A DNA stretch of 64,000 bases from positions 8,207,001 through 8,271,000 of the forward strand of contig JAZGTH010000015.1 in the NCBI GenBank assembly GCA_036877525.1, given 5' to 3'. A program made the translations under genes and the position numbers. The DNA is from Chromobotia macracanthus (lineage: Eukaryota; Chordata; Actinopteri; Cypriniformes; Botiidae). Under the pieces are notes generated by a model. It saw nothing but the letters and a program-made list of their open reading frames with translations, searched no databases and had not been told where the DNA came from. This document shows, one piece after another, positions 11,312 through 23,640 of the stretch. Position 1 is the stretch's first letter, and the number at the start of each line of letters is the position of its first letter.

Positions 11312-14300
11312 TCAAACAACTGCCAGACTGCCCTGCCATAACTGCTTTATGAATAAAGGAAAACCTCTTACTCTCTCTCCTTTGTCTCCACTCTGCAGTA
11401 GATGAGCAGGCTGGTCATTTTCCAGATTGCGGATGCTGGAATCAGCTCCACGACTCAGCAGCAGCCTAATCAGTTCCTCCTGATAGGGGTTTCCATGCAG
11501 CCCTGCGGCCATGTGTAGAGCTGTGTGTCCATGAGCCTGAGAGGAGTCAGACATTATATACTGTAGATAAAAATGTATATCTATATATACCTATAAATAG
11601 AGACCTATAGATAGATGGATGGATGATGAATGGATGGACAGAGGGACAGACAGACAGAGGGATAGATAGATAGATAGATAGATTATCAGTAAAAAATAAA
11701 CAAAGATCAAAAAGATTGCTCCTGCTTCTATCCTAAAGTGAACCAGAGTATGTAATACTCTGTATGTAATATAGAGTACTGAAGTATATAGTTCATGAAA
11801 CAATTTCAATACATATATCTTCTGTTATTATGTGTCTCTCACTTTGAGGTTGATGAAGGCCTGCATATCAGTAAGTGGCAGGCACAGGAGAAAGCGCACA
11901 AGATGGATATTCCCCTCCTTCACAGCCAGGTGAAGAACTGTTTTGTTGCTTTTAATTTCCTGAAAAAGGCCGAAGCAGTGCTAGTCAACAAAATGAAACC
12001 ATAAGATCAAAGCTTCTGCTACATGAATGAGATTTCCTCCTTGTATGGCATTCTCAAAACGAAACTACTGTGTGTGGAACAATGACAAAATCAATTGTTT
12101 GTCTGTCTCTCTGAAAGGAACACCTGGGAAATATATAGTTTCTTTTCCCATACGACGGAAATATGTACTATAAGTTGTAAATGTCAATACCTTTGATTCA
12201 TTATGTTAGTGATGCTACACCGTGGTAAACAAACATTCTCTGGGTATATTAGGACTTGAATTGTACTTAGAAATTGTACTGAAAATATGGAACATTAAAG
12301 AACCAAAACATATTTATATCTGGCCCTTAGTTTTATGCTTACAGTATATAATAGTACAAACTAGTTAAATGAACAAAGTACCTGGCTGAGTACTGAGGCC
12401 CCTGCATTTATAAGAAGGTGCAAACACATTCGTTTGTCTTCTGCTTGAGAGTGCAGACTGCCATCAGCAAGCCATGTTGAAGATGAGGAGGAGGCATTTA
12501 TAGCCTTCATTGTGCCACAATGGGAGATCACAGCACAGTGCAGAGGAGTCAAACCTAAAAGAAACAGAGTATTCAAGAGGAATTCTATATTATTATTACA
12601 CAACTCTAGGGAATACTCAATTCTGATTGGTCAATTGAATCATTCAGTGTCTGATATTCCTCAATAACCACCATTGGTCAACTTTTAGGAGTACATTAGC
12701 ATACAGTTAACTTCAAAGCTAAAAGACATAGAACCTGAAAATATATTTTCAGAGTGAAATTTTTAATAGAGGACCTCATTTACCTTCAAAATTTCGAGCC
12801 TCCAGGTCCACCCTTGGTCCCGTGGAGAGAACAGCCTATGAATTCATATCAGTTTAGATGCATGCTTTTGTGATTTTTGATTTGTTTGCACTTGAGTAGG
12901 GCAGCTTGCCCTGCTAACCTGCATGACTCGGGGGAAGCCATAGGTGGCAGCCAGATGAAGTGCAGTTTGACCGTTGACATCACAGATGCTGATGTCAGCA
13001 CCCAGAGAGAGCAGGTCTTGAACTATCTCTGGCTGATTGGCTGTTACAGCCACCAGCAAAGCAGACTTGGATACAAGAAAACAGAAATTCAGTGTGCAGT
13101 ACATATGTAAATATAAAAAGCCCCTGTGCAATATGCCTAATAAAATGTATTTAACAGTATTGTGATCTAATATTTACCTTGCCCTTGTGTTCCTTGGAGT
13201 CCAACTTTCCCAGTCCGCGAAGTTTCTCTGCAGCAGCAAAAGCATATTCCCTCAAACCTTTTGCAGTGTAGATATGTAAAATCCTACCACAGAGGGAAAA
13301 AATAAGGTTTTAGTTCTCATTTACAGTGCAAAGCTGTTCAACAAGCTCAGCTTTCTGTTTTCAATTATTTTTTATAGGACATTCAGTGGTTTCATAAGCT
13401 GAGAAACTTTAGACCTTAGAGAACCTCTCTGGTGAAATACCTAATGATGTGTTCTGATGTGACCACATCATTGGAACATGCATTTAGGGGAACTAAGCAA
13501 TTTACATAAGGAATGTAGTGTAGTGTATGTTTATGTAAAACTGTGCATAAAATTACATCCTTTCAATCTAATCCAGACTCCAAGTTGTTTTTCACACATA
13601 GTAAATCTAGGAGCTACCCTTTAGTTTATTATGATAAAGTAAAGTACATTATTTTAAAGTAAAATAACTACTGCTAGTTAGATACTGATTTGAAATCAAG
13701 TATGCTCAAGTATGCTCAGAGCTACAATTATAGATCAATCTTCTAAATTACTTCCTATTCTTGTAAATTTTGGTAACAAATCTAACCAACACTCGCAATA
13801 TGCTCCACATGTTCCTCTGACTTACGTGTCTCCATCATCATCCTGCCAGGTGGTTCTACTGTAATCCATGTTCTGCACAAAGGCTCGAGCCTCCTGTAGC
13901 TTCACCATGTCCATTTGCGGCCTGAACTCTTGGAGAATATATGGGCTTGTGTGATGCTCTGCTAGGGATTCAGATGGCCAGCACAGGCCAGTGCTCTGAA
14001 CGAGGACAGTTCCAGCCATATCAGTCCCAGATGCTGTAACAGGGCACTCAGGCATAGACTGTGAGAGCAGAGAGGGAAAAGCATAAACTTTTGACCTATT
14101 TCATTCATTATGAAGATAACTTTACATCATTCTCATGAATTTCCACAATTTCATAAATTTGTTGAACATGTTTCTACAAAAGCTTATGATGACATTCATT
14201 CTATTTAAAATTTTGTGCCCCTTTTAACTCACATACTAAATATCATTTAGCATTATCAATAATGTAATCAGAGCGATCATTATTAGAAAAACTCACTTTT

Positions 14301-17300
14301 AAACTAATATGTTCTCAAATATTCACTGGAATACATTGTTAGTTATCACTGCTATAGAGCAGTTGTGTTCACTCTTACATATTGCTGTGTTGTCTGGGCA
14401 TCGTGGCAGTCCTGCATCTGTTGAGAGCTGTAGCCAGTGGCAAGAGTCTGTTCGGTTTGGGAAAAGTTAGGCATGTATGGGAATGTGGTGCACTGCTGCA
14501 GTAAAGAATGGGAATGATGAATGCTGTGAACTTCCCATCGGTCGTATTGAACCGCTCCCATGTCTGGGTAGCTTACACTGGCCCCTGCGAAGGAAAGAGG
14601 TACAAACCATGATTTAAATTCGTCTACAAAACTCTGTCTCATTTTGCAGAGTGGGTCAGACTTACCGGCAGTGGCAGACTGTACAGATGTCAACACCTGT
14701 TGGAAACATTTTAAAGAAGGATTAATGTCTTTGTAATTGCCTAAAGACATTTGTTAAGGTCAAAATTCATCAATGTTTTTGCTCACTGGAGCAGATGCAG
14801 GACCAGCAGCAGTATAAGTCACTGTAGAGCAGGAGGGGGGTGCTGAGGAGGTCTCCCTCTTTCTCTTCTGCTCCAGGAGTTTCTTCACTGTGGGCAGAGG
14901 GTAACACGCCTTTTCCTTTGGTGCTGCTGGGAGTATAAAACATTGTTGGATATTTCTCAGTCATACATCCCATTCCCTTTTAATATCTAAAATAGATATT
15001 GATAAAGGTGGCCACTGAGGACCACCCTTTCCATTATCATGTTCAAATACTTACAAATACCATTTTTATAATAATACAACAATACAACTATATCAACTAG
15101 TACTCCTTATGTACAACTGAACAAGAAAACAGAAAACAAAACAGTAAAATGTGATTTTATAAATCAAATTATAGCAAACATAAATGCTTTATAAATGGAC
15201 AGATATATATGACCTTACTGCTGAGGGAAGATAAGAAATATTTCAAACATATTTTTATTCCAAATCATACATTTCTACATACATTTCATTTCAACAGACA
15301 TTTTAGTATTTCAGTTTTTTATTATGTCATTAGATTTTGCTGAACAACTGACTCATTAATATAGCGTTTGTTGTTGTTGTTTTCAAGTAATCTGACTGAT
15401 TTCTCCAGTAATGTGATTTCCCCCAGACCATCTCTATCAGTAGGTGTTGGTATGACATAAAAACGTATTTTCTTTGTGTTAGTCACGAAAGAGACTGAAA
15501 ACCAAAAGAAGAGAAAACTCAATTTCCAGTGGGCATCAGTTACGTATTCTAAAGTAGACGCAAGGAAAGTTCTTCAAACTTCAAGTTCTTGACCCCAAAC
15601 GTGACATAAAAATGAAATTTCCACCAAAGGAGCATTATGCTCATTTTCTCACCCCTGAGGAAGGTACTCCATCTGGAAAAGTGTTGATGAGCTCATGTCT
15701 ACCTGTCTTCTTTAGAAACCCTGTGTTTATGGAGAAGGTCTCAGCACATTTTCTGTAACTGTTTCCTTTTCTCCGTTACGCTCTCGTGGCAAACCACATG
15801 TCCTTCCTGCATTGGTGACGTACATTCTTTAAAGGGGCCCTGTCGGGTTGTGAACAGACTATATTCATAGGAAATGATCCAGAGTCAGATTTGATGCCTG
15901 GCACATTACCATATAGTTAGACTGCACTGTGTGATAGCACAGCTGAAATCAGCTGCATAAATCAGATGACAAGTAAAGTGTTTGTCTTTACTTGTCAAGC
16001 CACTGTCAAGTCTAGGAATAAAGCCTACAGACCTGTATGGGTAATAATCTAATCGCTGCTGTGCTCACAGACAGCTTTCTCACAATTTCTTTTCCACAAT
16101 GTAGTCTGAGAGAAACACTTCTAAATTAATCCATTATCTTTTTAAGAGCATGTCAAAATATATTACGTATCATCATGATTTGATAAAGGCAGGGTAGGTG
16201 CTTTTTTCCAGAAACAAGTTTTACTATGTTTGTTGAAAGTCTCTTCATGTCCTGATAGCAACTACTAACTGGTCTAAATATGTTTATATAAACATTATAT
16301 TCTATATATTTAGTATATTCTGTAAAAGGTGCAAGACCATAAAATGCCTGTCAAACGCATGTATGCATCCATGTGTTGGAGGAGGCATGGCTTTGGAAAG
16401 TGCTCTGAAAGAAGGGTGGGATCTCGTGCTTTTAAAGCTAGCTTGCTATTGCTAGCCCCCTTTCCCCAAAATTGCCTACCCGCCTTTAAGAGTTGTGTCA
16501 TGTTCTCGAGAGGTTTTGTTAACTGTAATTTTTTTTTGTAGGCTATCATTTTACAGGAAAAATACTGGTTTCACAAAAACTTTAAGTATGCATTTCTTGT
16601 GGCAAAGGGGATTCAAAAGAGGAAGGAGATTCAGGTTTAACAGGCAAGGAAATTCCACTGCGGATGATCTCAAGAGTAAAAATGAGTTTTCTTAGCTTTT
16701 TGTTTTGTTTTTGTTCTCCATCTATTCCTTTTAATTACTTATCACTCGGTAGGCTACTGATCAACAGAGTGGATGCATATAAAGCTACATAAAGACCACT
16801 AAAATGGCAACATTCCTTTGTATACTTGATGGGACCAGAGAAGCATGGTTAAACTCAATCAAAACATGATGGAGATGAGTAAAACGCAATAGAGCCTATC
16901 AGATGGGTTAGCACTATCTAAAAAAACTGATTTAAAGACCACCTACAACATAAACTACAACTTCTCCTGCATAACTACAAGAAGCAGGGTTAAACCCTCA
17001 GTGACAGAAATGAAATTAATTTATAATGCACCTGATGGTTAGTATGATCAGTCACTATGATCGATACTACGTCAGTTCAGGAATAATGTGTTAGTCGTCG
17101 ATTTACAAAGGCCATGTGACATGAGTCTATACAAGACGGCATCAGACTTAAACGAACAGCACTGCTTGATTGCGTCTTCAAATTGCTGTGGCTCTACAAT
17201 AAGAAAGGATGAACATCAGTGACTGGGATACCCTTGCGCCTCTATCGTGAAATTTCAAAGACGGAAAACCCTGGCCAGTGCGTCATGTGCGTGGGTGCCC

Positions 17301-18015
17301 TACCGGGGATTCCGCAGATCTCTCACTTTATTTTTGCAGATTTCAAAAAGGCACCGTATATATATTTACACTTACAAAAAAGTTGTTGCGATTACCATTC
17401 AGAGAAACTTTTTCTATTCCTTGTGATGTTTGTACCACACGACAACTTGATCAGTTTCCTATTACTCCGTTACTATTTTTTCATTAGTTTTTCTTAATAA
17501 AAACGTCTCAGTCGCTAACGAGTCTCACACCCATCAAAACGGGAACTGAAACATTGTAGGGGTTTCTCCAGATAGCTGTACAAATGAACTCAATGAGTGA
17601 TAGTACACTGTATTGTTGGGGGATCCTTTATTCAAATAAGTCTATTTTTAAATGGTCATACATCAATGAATTTACGTCAGTGCTTATCCCGCTTAGGGAT
17701 TAAAGAAGACGCCAAAATAGTAATGTAAACAGATTAGTATAATATAGCGTACAATAAATTGTTTACATCAAATGTTAACGAGGTTTATTTGGAATGCATG
17801 TTATTAAAGGACCTAATATAGTAAGCGTTTCTGTTGATATTCTTATATATATATATATATATATTAACAGAACTTTTTTTAACATACTCATTTAACCACA
17901 ATAAGACAGCATCAGTGATAGTCTAATATTCTAATCACACAGTTTAGGTTGTACGTGGCAGTCTATTCTAAATAAATAGAAATCTTGGGTAGTACTCACA
18001 TTTCTGAAAGTGCAT
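11312..18015 (-). CDS. nfkbid: NF-kappa-B inhibitor delta (IkappaBNS), atypical nuclear IkappaB
   Basis: Eleven coding exons in transcription order: 18015-18000, 14926-14787, 14696-14666, 14584-14379, 14058-13826, 13283-13178, 13065-12919, 12835-12784, 12554-12382, 11959-11843 and 11536-11312, giving 481 aa. All are GT-AG and in phase. An in-frame stop lies upstream of the ATG with no earlier Met. From about residue 205 the protein is ankyrin repeats: DGDTILHIYTAKGL, KGKSALLVAVTANQPEIV, NGQTALHLAATYGFPRVM, LEARNFEGLTPLHCAV, EIKSNKTVLHLAVKEG and AHGHTALHMAAGL, then RNLENDQPAHLL near the end. This matches mammalian IkappaBNS repeat by repeat, especially LEARxFEGLTPLH and QEIKSNKTVLHLAV. Such proteins act in the nucleus on p50/p52-bound kappaB sites, activating or repressing subsets of immune genes. 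The first 200 residues are Ser/Thr/Gln-rich and include TVKKLLEQKRKRE at 18-30. Exon 2 could start 3 nt later (14923), giving 480 aa. Confidence 0.93.
11612..11683. repeat. GGAT/GACA/GATA composite microsatellite in the last nfkbid intron
   Basis: Short runs of GGAT, then GACA, then GATA lie between the last two nfkbid exons (intron 11537-11842). The pure GATA run is about 11661-11683. Confidence 0.7.
14927..17999 (-). other. First intron of nfkbid, about 3 kb
   Basis: The intron separates the 16-nt first coding exon from the rest. No further exon is supported. It contains a kappaB-like GGAAATTCC at 16648-16656 and a (TA)n run at about 17843-17865. Long first introns often carry enhancers, but no regulatory role is shown here. 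Confidence 0.5.
16648..16656. promoter_or_regulatory. kappaB-like site GGAAATTCC in nfkbid intron 1
   Basis: The 9-mer GGAAATTCC fits a kappaB half-site pair. nfkbid is known to be induced by NF-kappaB in mammals, so autoregulation is plausible. A 9-bp match in 3 kb can easily be chance. Confidence 0.25.
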
Positions 18016-18273
18016 GTCAGAATCCCTTTTGCTGTCTTTAATTTCGGCTCCTACGCCAGGTGAAATAAATGCTGTCAGTCGCAACCCAGACTTCGTTAAA
18101 TGTCAACTCCTCGAAGCGCAATCGAGCCTTCCCCTCCGTTATCTGCCTATTATCAGCTTATTCCGGCACGTTCCACTATGTATACAGAGAGCACGAGGTT
18201 CAGACAGCCCATCTGAAGCTCCGCCTCTCACCGCTGACTAGCTGTCAAATACCAGAGCGGGTTTCTTAAAGGA

Positions 18274-18288
18274 AAGCGTTTCGCTTTG
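18274..18288. promoter_or_regulatory. Inverted AAAGCG/CGCTTT element upstream of nfkbid
   Basis: AAAGCG and CGCTTT face each other around TTT about 260 bp upstream of the nfkbid ATG. On the gene's strand it contains AAGCGAAA, which fits the core IRF pattern AANNGAAA. Regulatory function is inference. Confidence 0.25.
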
Positions 18289-18583
18289 TTCCTTAGATTA
18301 GTGTCGATTTCTTTCTTTTAGATTCAGATCTCTGACTCAGAGGAATAATCAATACATTAACATTATTATATAGTATATTACTGTATATATTTACTTCTTA
18401 TTTCCGTAAAGACAGTTCCGACTGTACCGCTCTTACAGTGCCTGAAATTGCCTGTAATTATTTTAATATGCTTACCTATAATACGTTTGTTCGTAAATAG
18501 TTGTGTCTGGAAATGTCACCAGTGTGTCTTTGTGTACTTTATTTAATTCAAATTCTTCTGGTTCGTTGTGGCTGTACGGGCTT

Positions 18584-18716
18584 CCTGTAGCTCAAGTGAC
18601 ACGAGCAGCGCCATGGTCCTGGGTCCCAGAGAACGCACATAATGATTAATAAAAAGACTGATTGTACTCTTTGGATAACAGTATCTGCCAAATGCATACA
18701 TGTAAAATATAATAGA
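18584..18716 (+). mobile_element. tRNA-derived SINE, degraded copy
   Basis: The start 'cctgtagctca' and a downstream 'gagca' resemble a tRNA A box. 'ggtcctgggtccca' at 18615-18628 is a decayed B box. The 3' body 'tttggataacag..ctgccaaatgcata' matches the usual tail of cyprinid tRNA-SINEs. It lies between nfkbid and the zinc-finger gene. Confidence 0.65.
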
Positions 18717-20647
18717 AGCCAAGCAAAATAACTGTTAATCATATTTTTCGGCCACGCCTCCAATAAACAAATGAAATGGAAATGGTGATTATTTTTCAAA
18801 AGCCATCACACCCATAACTCTTTTAGTTAATTGTTGTAACTTAGGAAGGCAGTTTGAATCATTAAATGACCTTGTAATAATGTAATGATTTAAAAGAAAT
18901 TGATGACATTTTACTGGCATATTCCTGGTAGACTGTCAAACCTTAGCTTGGCTGACGTCATATATTCTCATAATGTCATGACCGCAGTGTGGAGTGAGAG
19001 AGGAAGTAAACAATGAGAGGAAATATTCTTATCCTCAAGCCTCCCATCTCCCTCCTCATTAGGAATCTCCAGACTTCTCTTTTTCTGTGTCGATCCTATA
19101 TTGATCCCCTTTATAACGCCTGTTTCAAAAATGGATGCCACCTAAACTCTCGCTTGTATGTCCAGCAGAGATCTTCTCATTCATAAACATTTTTCATTTT
19201 CCTCCTTTTTCAAACCAACATCGTCTTCTGGCCACCAAATCAGCCTCAAAAGTTATTAACCACCATGTCCATTACCTCTTTATCTCAACTACACGCTCTT
19301 CTGTTTTTTCTTTCTCCACCCACACTTTGGCTTAAAAAAACTAGCATGATAAACATGCCAGATAGACACGATAGCTACAGAATTTCTTTGGTGAACTTTT
19401 TTCTTTTAACATTTAAGCAGACAGAATCAATAGGTTGTTCTTTAAGACACTATCTATGTTTATGTGGAATAACATGTCACACATGAAGTATTTACACTGT
19501 TCATAGTAACCACATTTCCTGTATGCACGCAATATCTAGCTGGCCTACAACCTTTACCAAAATTTAAAGCACACACCAGAGCACACTACAATCTTGTATA
19601 CTGTTACACAGTGTTGAAAAAACATTTACTATTCTTATAAAGCCAATACATAGTATATTCTAAGCAGAAAGTTTCAAGGTAATATTCAACTCCGAACATA
19701 GCCATATAGAGAAGTGGGTGGAGCAGTGGGTGGAGCAACAGCTTCTATCTTCATGGAATATTATCCCCCTCTAGTGTCCAAGAAATGGTAAATACATACA
19801 TGCTGTAACGGTGAATAATAAGTTCAATTCAGGTGCACCACAATGTGGCATAAAGATCAGCACATTGAGCCAATGTTGAACGTGTATTGTTGAAATTGAC
19901 ATCATTGTCTCAAATGTATAAAAAAATGTTACAGAAAAGTGACATAAAGTAACACAAAAATGTGTCATTTTTTGACAGAGTAGCAAGAGACAGGGCTATA
20001 TTTTACTGTATAGACAGTCGTTTTTGCACTTGGTTAGAAAAATGCATTACAGACCAAAATAGCGATGATATTGCATATGCTTTTATAATGAAAAGTCTAA
20101 TAAAATAAAAATGGGGATTATTCACTTACTCACTCAAATACTACTCAGAGGACTGTTATAGACAGTCTCATTACAGACTGCATCATTATTAATGGCAAAA
20201 TTAGTTTTATCCCCCTACCTGTATTCTTTTTCTACCTACCTGGGCCCTACCCTATTTCTACCCTCTTCCTGGATGCTAAGGCAGCAACCCTGTATGTCTC
20301 ATAACGCATTTAATCCTATTGAAAAGGCATCCTCATTTTAGGGGGTGGGTTTTAAATGGGCGGAGTCAGTTTTACCCACCTGCCTTCAAAACTCCATGGA
20401 CCTGTTTACTTACCTATGATATTGTGTGGAACTGTTATTTTAATAAATAATAAATACAAATCACAGTGGAAGTAGACAATCTTAAAAATGAGTTTGGTGA
20501 TTAGAAACACCACAGCTTCAAAAATGACAGAAAACGTGTTCCAGGTTTTATTAATATTTTAACAGTAGGATGGCATTTTGTGTTGCCACAGATTCCGTAT
20601 AAGGGCATATACTATATAGGAACTTGGAATGTGGTCACATGATCTAT
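18717..20647. other. Intergenic DNA between the divergent nfkbid and zinc-finger genes
   Basis: AT-rich with no exon I can support. Short open frames here are not conserved-looking. The stretch near 19.0-19.35 kb is pyrimidine-rich but codes for nothing recognisable. Confidence 0.4.
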
Positions 20648-20695
20648 ATTCCGGAAATAAACTGCTGGAGAAAATGGCGATATGAACAGCTGCAG
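20648..20695 (+). promoter_or_regulatory. Candidate promoter of the zinc-finger gene (ETS and YY1-like motifs)
   Basis: TTCCGGAAAT at 20649-20658 contains an ETS core (CCGGAA). AAAATGGCG at 20671-20679 fits the YY1 initiation motif. The pair, about 20 bp apart without a TATA box, is typical of broadly expressed vertebrate promoters. It lies about 620 bp before the coding start, and an acceptor-like ACAG at 21269-21272 suggests a spliced 5' leader. Confidence 0.4.
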
Positions 20696-21296
20696 CGTAA
20701 AAGAAAGTGGGACGATAGAGTAGCTAGACAACAATTATTAATCCGCCTTTCGAGGCTTACCGCAGCACTTATGAGGCCAATTCGATATTAATCATAAATG
20801 TGTACAGCTGCAGATCCTGATACTTAAAAGCACTCCACAGATGGACAAAGAGAGACTCGCTGTGAGTAATGCAAAAATAAACACAAGTAGTCATAGGGGG
20901 GTGTAACCCATTGCATATCAAGATAAATTGAAATAAAAACACAAATAAGCAAAACGCCATGCGCAAGCATTTAATTGGCTTACGTACATTTAATACATCG
21001 CTTTATACGGAAATGTTTCGATATTTAGTATGCTGTCACTTGATATCCTACGCTTCTGTCACATTATTTTAAGCGTATCCAAACGTGTCATTTTCACAGA
21101 TGCATGATAACAGCGGAATATTATTGTTTTTCATTTTTTGCTCCTGCTTTGATGCAGTATCTAACAAAATGAGGACAGGCCCAGGCGCAGTTTAAGTTTG
21201 CCATTCAAAGTGCAAATTATTTTCTGTTGTGACAGAATATTAATGTGAAGTAATACTTTTTCTGCAAAACAGCCTGGTCCAGGTTCTTGGCTGGAG

Positions 21297-23236
21297 ATGC
21301 ATAATTTTATTGGCGACCTTATGGCAGCAAGCGGTTCAGTCTCTGTTCCGCTGAGAGAGCAGCGCATTGAGGAAACTTTGAGCTCCGCCTGGGACATGAC
21401 AAGACCTAAAGTCTCTCATCTTCCCCCGATTAACCCATCTAGACAGAGCCAGAGGAAAAGTGCTGTAGGGTTTAGTCTGCAACCTGAGGAAAGGGAAAAA
21501 GAGCCTAGAGATCATGAAAGTCATGGTGAGTAAATTAACTGTAAGTGTATTGCACCATTGTGTTTTCCTGTATCTCAACAGGTAGAGCATGATGTTAGCA
21601 ACACCAAAGTCATGGGTTTGAGTCCCAGGAAATGCACATACTGATAATATGTATACTTTAGATAAAGATGTGCCAAATGCGTAAATATAAATACACTTTC
21701 AGATTATTTAATTCTTAATGTTTGTTTAATATTAAATTTCAAGTTTATGTACGTTTATTTTTTACCCACACTACATTAATTTATAACGTCTCTGTTCATT
21801 TTTTTTCTCCCTCCTTTATAGTCCAGAATCGTACATGCACATGTCCTGGCTGTCCACTTTCGTCATCTCCCTCCCTCTCCTCACCCCAGACCCTGAAACA
21901 CAGAGGCAGCACTGCCTCGCAGGTCCATCCATCCTCACCCCCGCAGTCCAACCTACCACAGCAGGTTAAAGGGCCTAGTTCTGCCCCTGTTGACCTGGGC
22001 TTGTGTCTAGGTTTGGGTCTCTCTTTAGAGGTGGAAAGCAGTGAACCCACCAGCACATCTAACTCTAAAGCATGTCACCCCCGACAGCAGGACAAAGGCA
22101 CTAGCACCCACAGCCCAGTCCCACATGCAAACCCTGATGCCCAATCTCTTCAAGCCTTTCCCTGTCTATGCTGTCACTGTGGTTTTCAAACCTGTACTCA
22201 ACTTCTGCGGCAACAAAAAGGCCCAGAGGCACATGCCGTGCACTCCCACCACCATCATCATCACCACCACCATTGCCCTCTTCCCTCTTGCATGCCATGC
22301 ACACAGTTGCACCATGCTGCCCAATCACTTTCCTCCTTCCCATGCCTGTCTTGTCAGCGCACGTTCCCCACATGTGCTCAGCTCTTGCGCCATCAGCAAG
22401 GCCATGCACAGCAGGAGGGCTTGCAGCAGCTGCCATGCATGCACTGCAGTGCCTCTTTCCCTCGCCCGTCGCAACTGCTGCAGCATCAGCGCACCCAGCA
22501 CGCGTCCAAAACGGGTGGCTTCCTGTGCGCCGAGTGTGGCCGTGCATTTAACTCTCACAGCAATCTGCGCATCCACCTAAATGTGCACACCGGCACCCGG
22601 CCCTATAGCTGCGCAGAATGCGGAAAGAGCTTCAGCCAATCAGGGGCACTTAAGATTCACCGCCGGATACACACAGGAGAGAGGCCATATACTTGTTCTT
22701 TTTGTGGGAGGGGTTTTCCTCACCTGGCTGGGGTAAGGGCCCACCAGCGTACACACACAGGGGAGAAACCCTACCAGTGCACCCAGTGTGGGAAGTGCTT
22801 TACTCAGTCTGGGGCCCTAAAGATTCACACTCGCATTCACACCGGTGAGAGGCCTTTCATCTGCAGCCTCTGTGGAAAGAGCTTTTCCAATCGGTCTGGA
22901 ATCCGCTTTCATCATCGCACAGTCCATGGGATTGTGACAGAGCCCAACTCGGTAGGCAGGCCCAGTCTGGCTGCCACCGCGTCATCTCCATCAGACTTCC
23001 AGAGAATCCGTGAGTCTCTCAATCAGATCCATATACGGCAAATGGAGGGGAGGAGTCCACCCAGTAAAGGACAGTTATTTGGGGATAGTAACAAAACAGC
23101 CCTTCCATATGCCTGTGAAGACTGTGGTCAGCGCTTTCCAGATGCTCCCTCTAGAAACAGACACCAGACATTGGAACACTACACTACAGAAGAGAGAGAG
23201 AGGGAAGAGACGGGTACAGAAAAGAGTAAAGATTAG
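21297..23236 (+). CDS. C2H2 zinc-finger protein, two coding exons
   Basis: Exon 21297-21525 ends in phase 1 (CATG/GTGAGT). Exon 21822-23236 follows acceptor TTTATAG, giving 547 aa and stop TAG. Exon 1 (76 aa) has no KRAB, SCAN or BTB signature. Exon 2 starts with a Ser/Pro-rich part, then a degenerate finger lacking its first His, a run of nine His (22245-22271 region), and eight well-formed C-X2-C-X12-H-X3-4-H fingers. Five of these run in tandem (FLCAECGRAF to FICSLCGKSF) with TGERPY/TGEKPY linkers, the mark of DNA-binding arrays. A lone last finger (YACEDCGQRF) stands near the C-terminus. Two tandem fingers share the helix SQSGALKIH/TQSGALKIH and so probably read similar triplets. Likely a nuclear transcription factor. 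I cannot name the orthologue. Met-9 of exon 1 is an alternative start. Confidence 0.88.
21568..21690 (+). mobile_element. tRNA-derived SINE in the zinc-finger gene intron
   Basis: 'ctcaacaggtagagca' resembles an A box, and 'gggtttgagtccca' at 21614-21627 a B box. The tail runs 'ttagataaagatgtgccaaatgcgtaaa', as in cyprinid tRNA-SINEs. It lies in the 296-bp intron (21526-21821) and fills nearly half of it, on the same strand as the copy at 18584. Confidence 0.7.
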
Positions 23237-23294
23237 TCAAAAGACAGTAGACTGGAACAGCTAACAGTTAAACATTGCTGGCTCTTGGTTTTAT

Positions 23295-23300
23295 AATAAA
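23295..23300 (+). terminator. Poly(A) signal AATAAA of the zinc-finger gene
   Basis: AATAAA lies 59 nt after the TAG stop. This would give a very short 3' UTR. Confidence 0.6.
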
Positions 23301-23316
23301 CCAGACATACAGTATT

Positions 23317-23640
23317 TAAAGAAACAGTTCTTAAAAATGAAAATCCTGTCATTATTTACCCATTTTGCCCCAGACTTGAATGATCTATTTTAGTGTGCAG
23401 AACTTAAGTTATGTAAGTTATTTTAGCTTAGTTTTCAACAGCTAGCTAAAAGTCAACAGGGTCCAGAAGTTTCAAGCTCCAAAAAATATATAACAGTATT
23501 GTAAAAGTAATCCATACAACTTTCTGAAGTGATCTGTTCACTTTATATGTTGAACCGACTGTATTTTGAGCCATTATTTACTTTTAATCAAATTAAATTA
23601 TTGATTGGCTCGTGCACACAGCCAAAATCAAATATAGCCT
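23317..23640 (-). mobile_element. Fragment of a dispersed cyprinid-type repeat
   Basis: The start 'aaacagttcttaaaaatgaaaatcctgtcattatttaccc' follows the pattern of a very common fish repeat ('agttcacc..aaaatgaaaattctgtcat..ttac'). The later part, around agtcaacagggtcc and ctgaagtgatc, follows the same family. A related end in the opposite orientation lies at 41337-41420. Recognition is from memory of the family, and the strand is arbitrary. Confidence 0.5.

Noticed and set aside
21722..21821. N-terminal extension of the large zinc-finger frame into the upstream sequence
   Set aside because: This part lies before the TTTATAG acceptor. Exon 1 at 21297-21525 joins in the correct phase, so the extension is intron.
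22041..22580. Long frames on both strands over the zinc-finger exon
   Set aside because: They are shadows of the zinc-finger coding frame, caused by its biased base composition.
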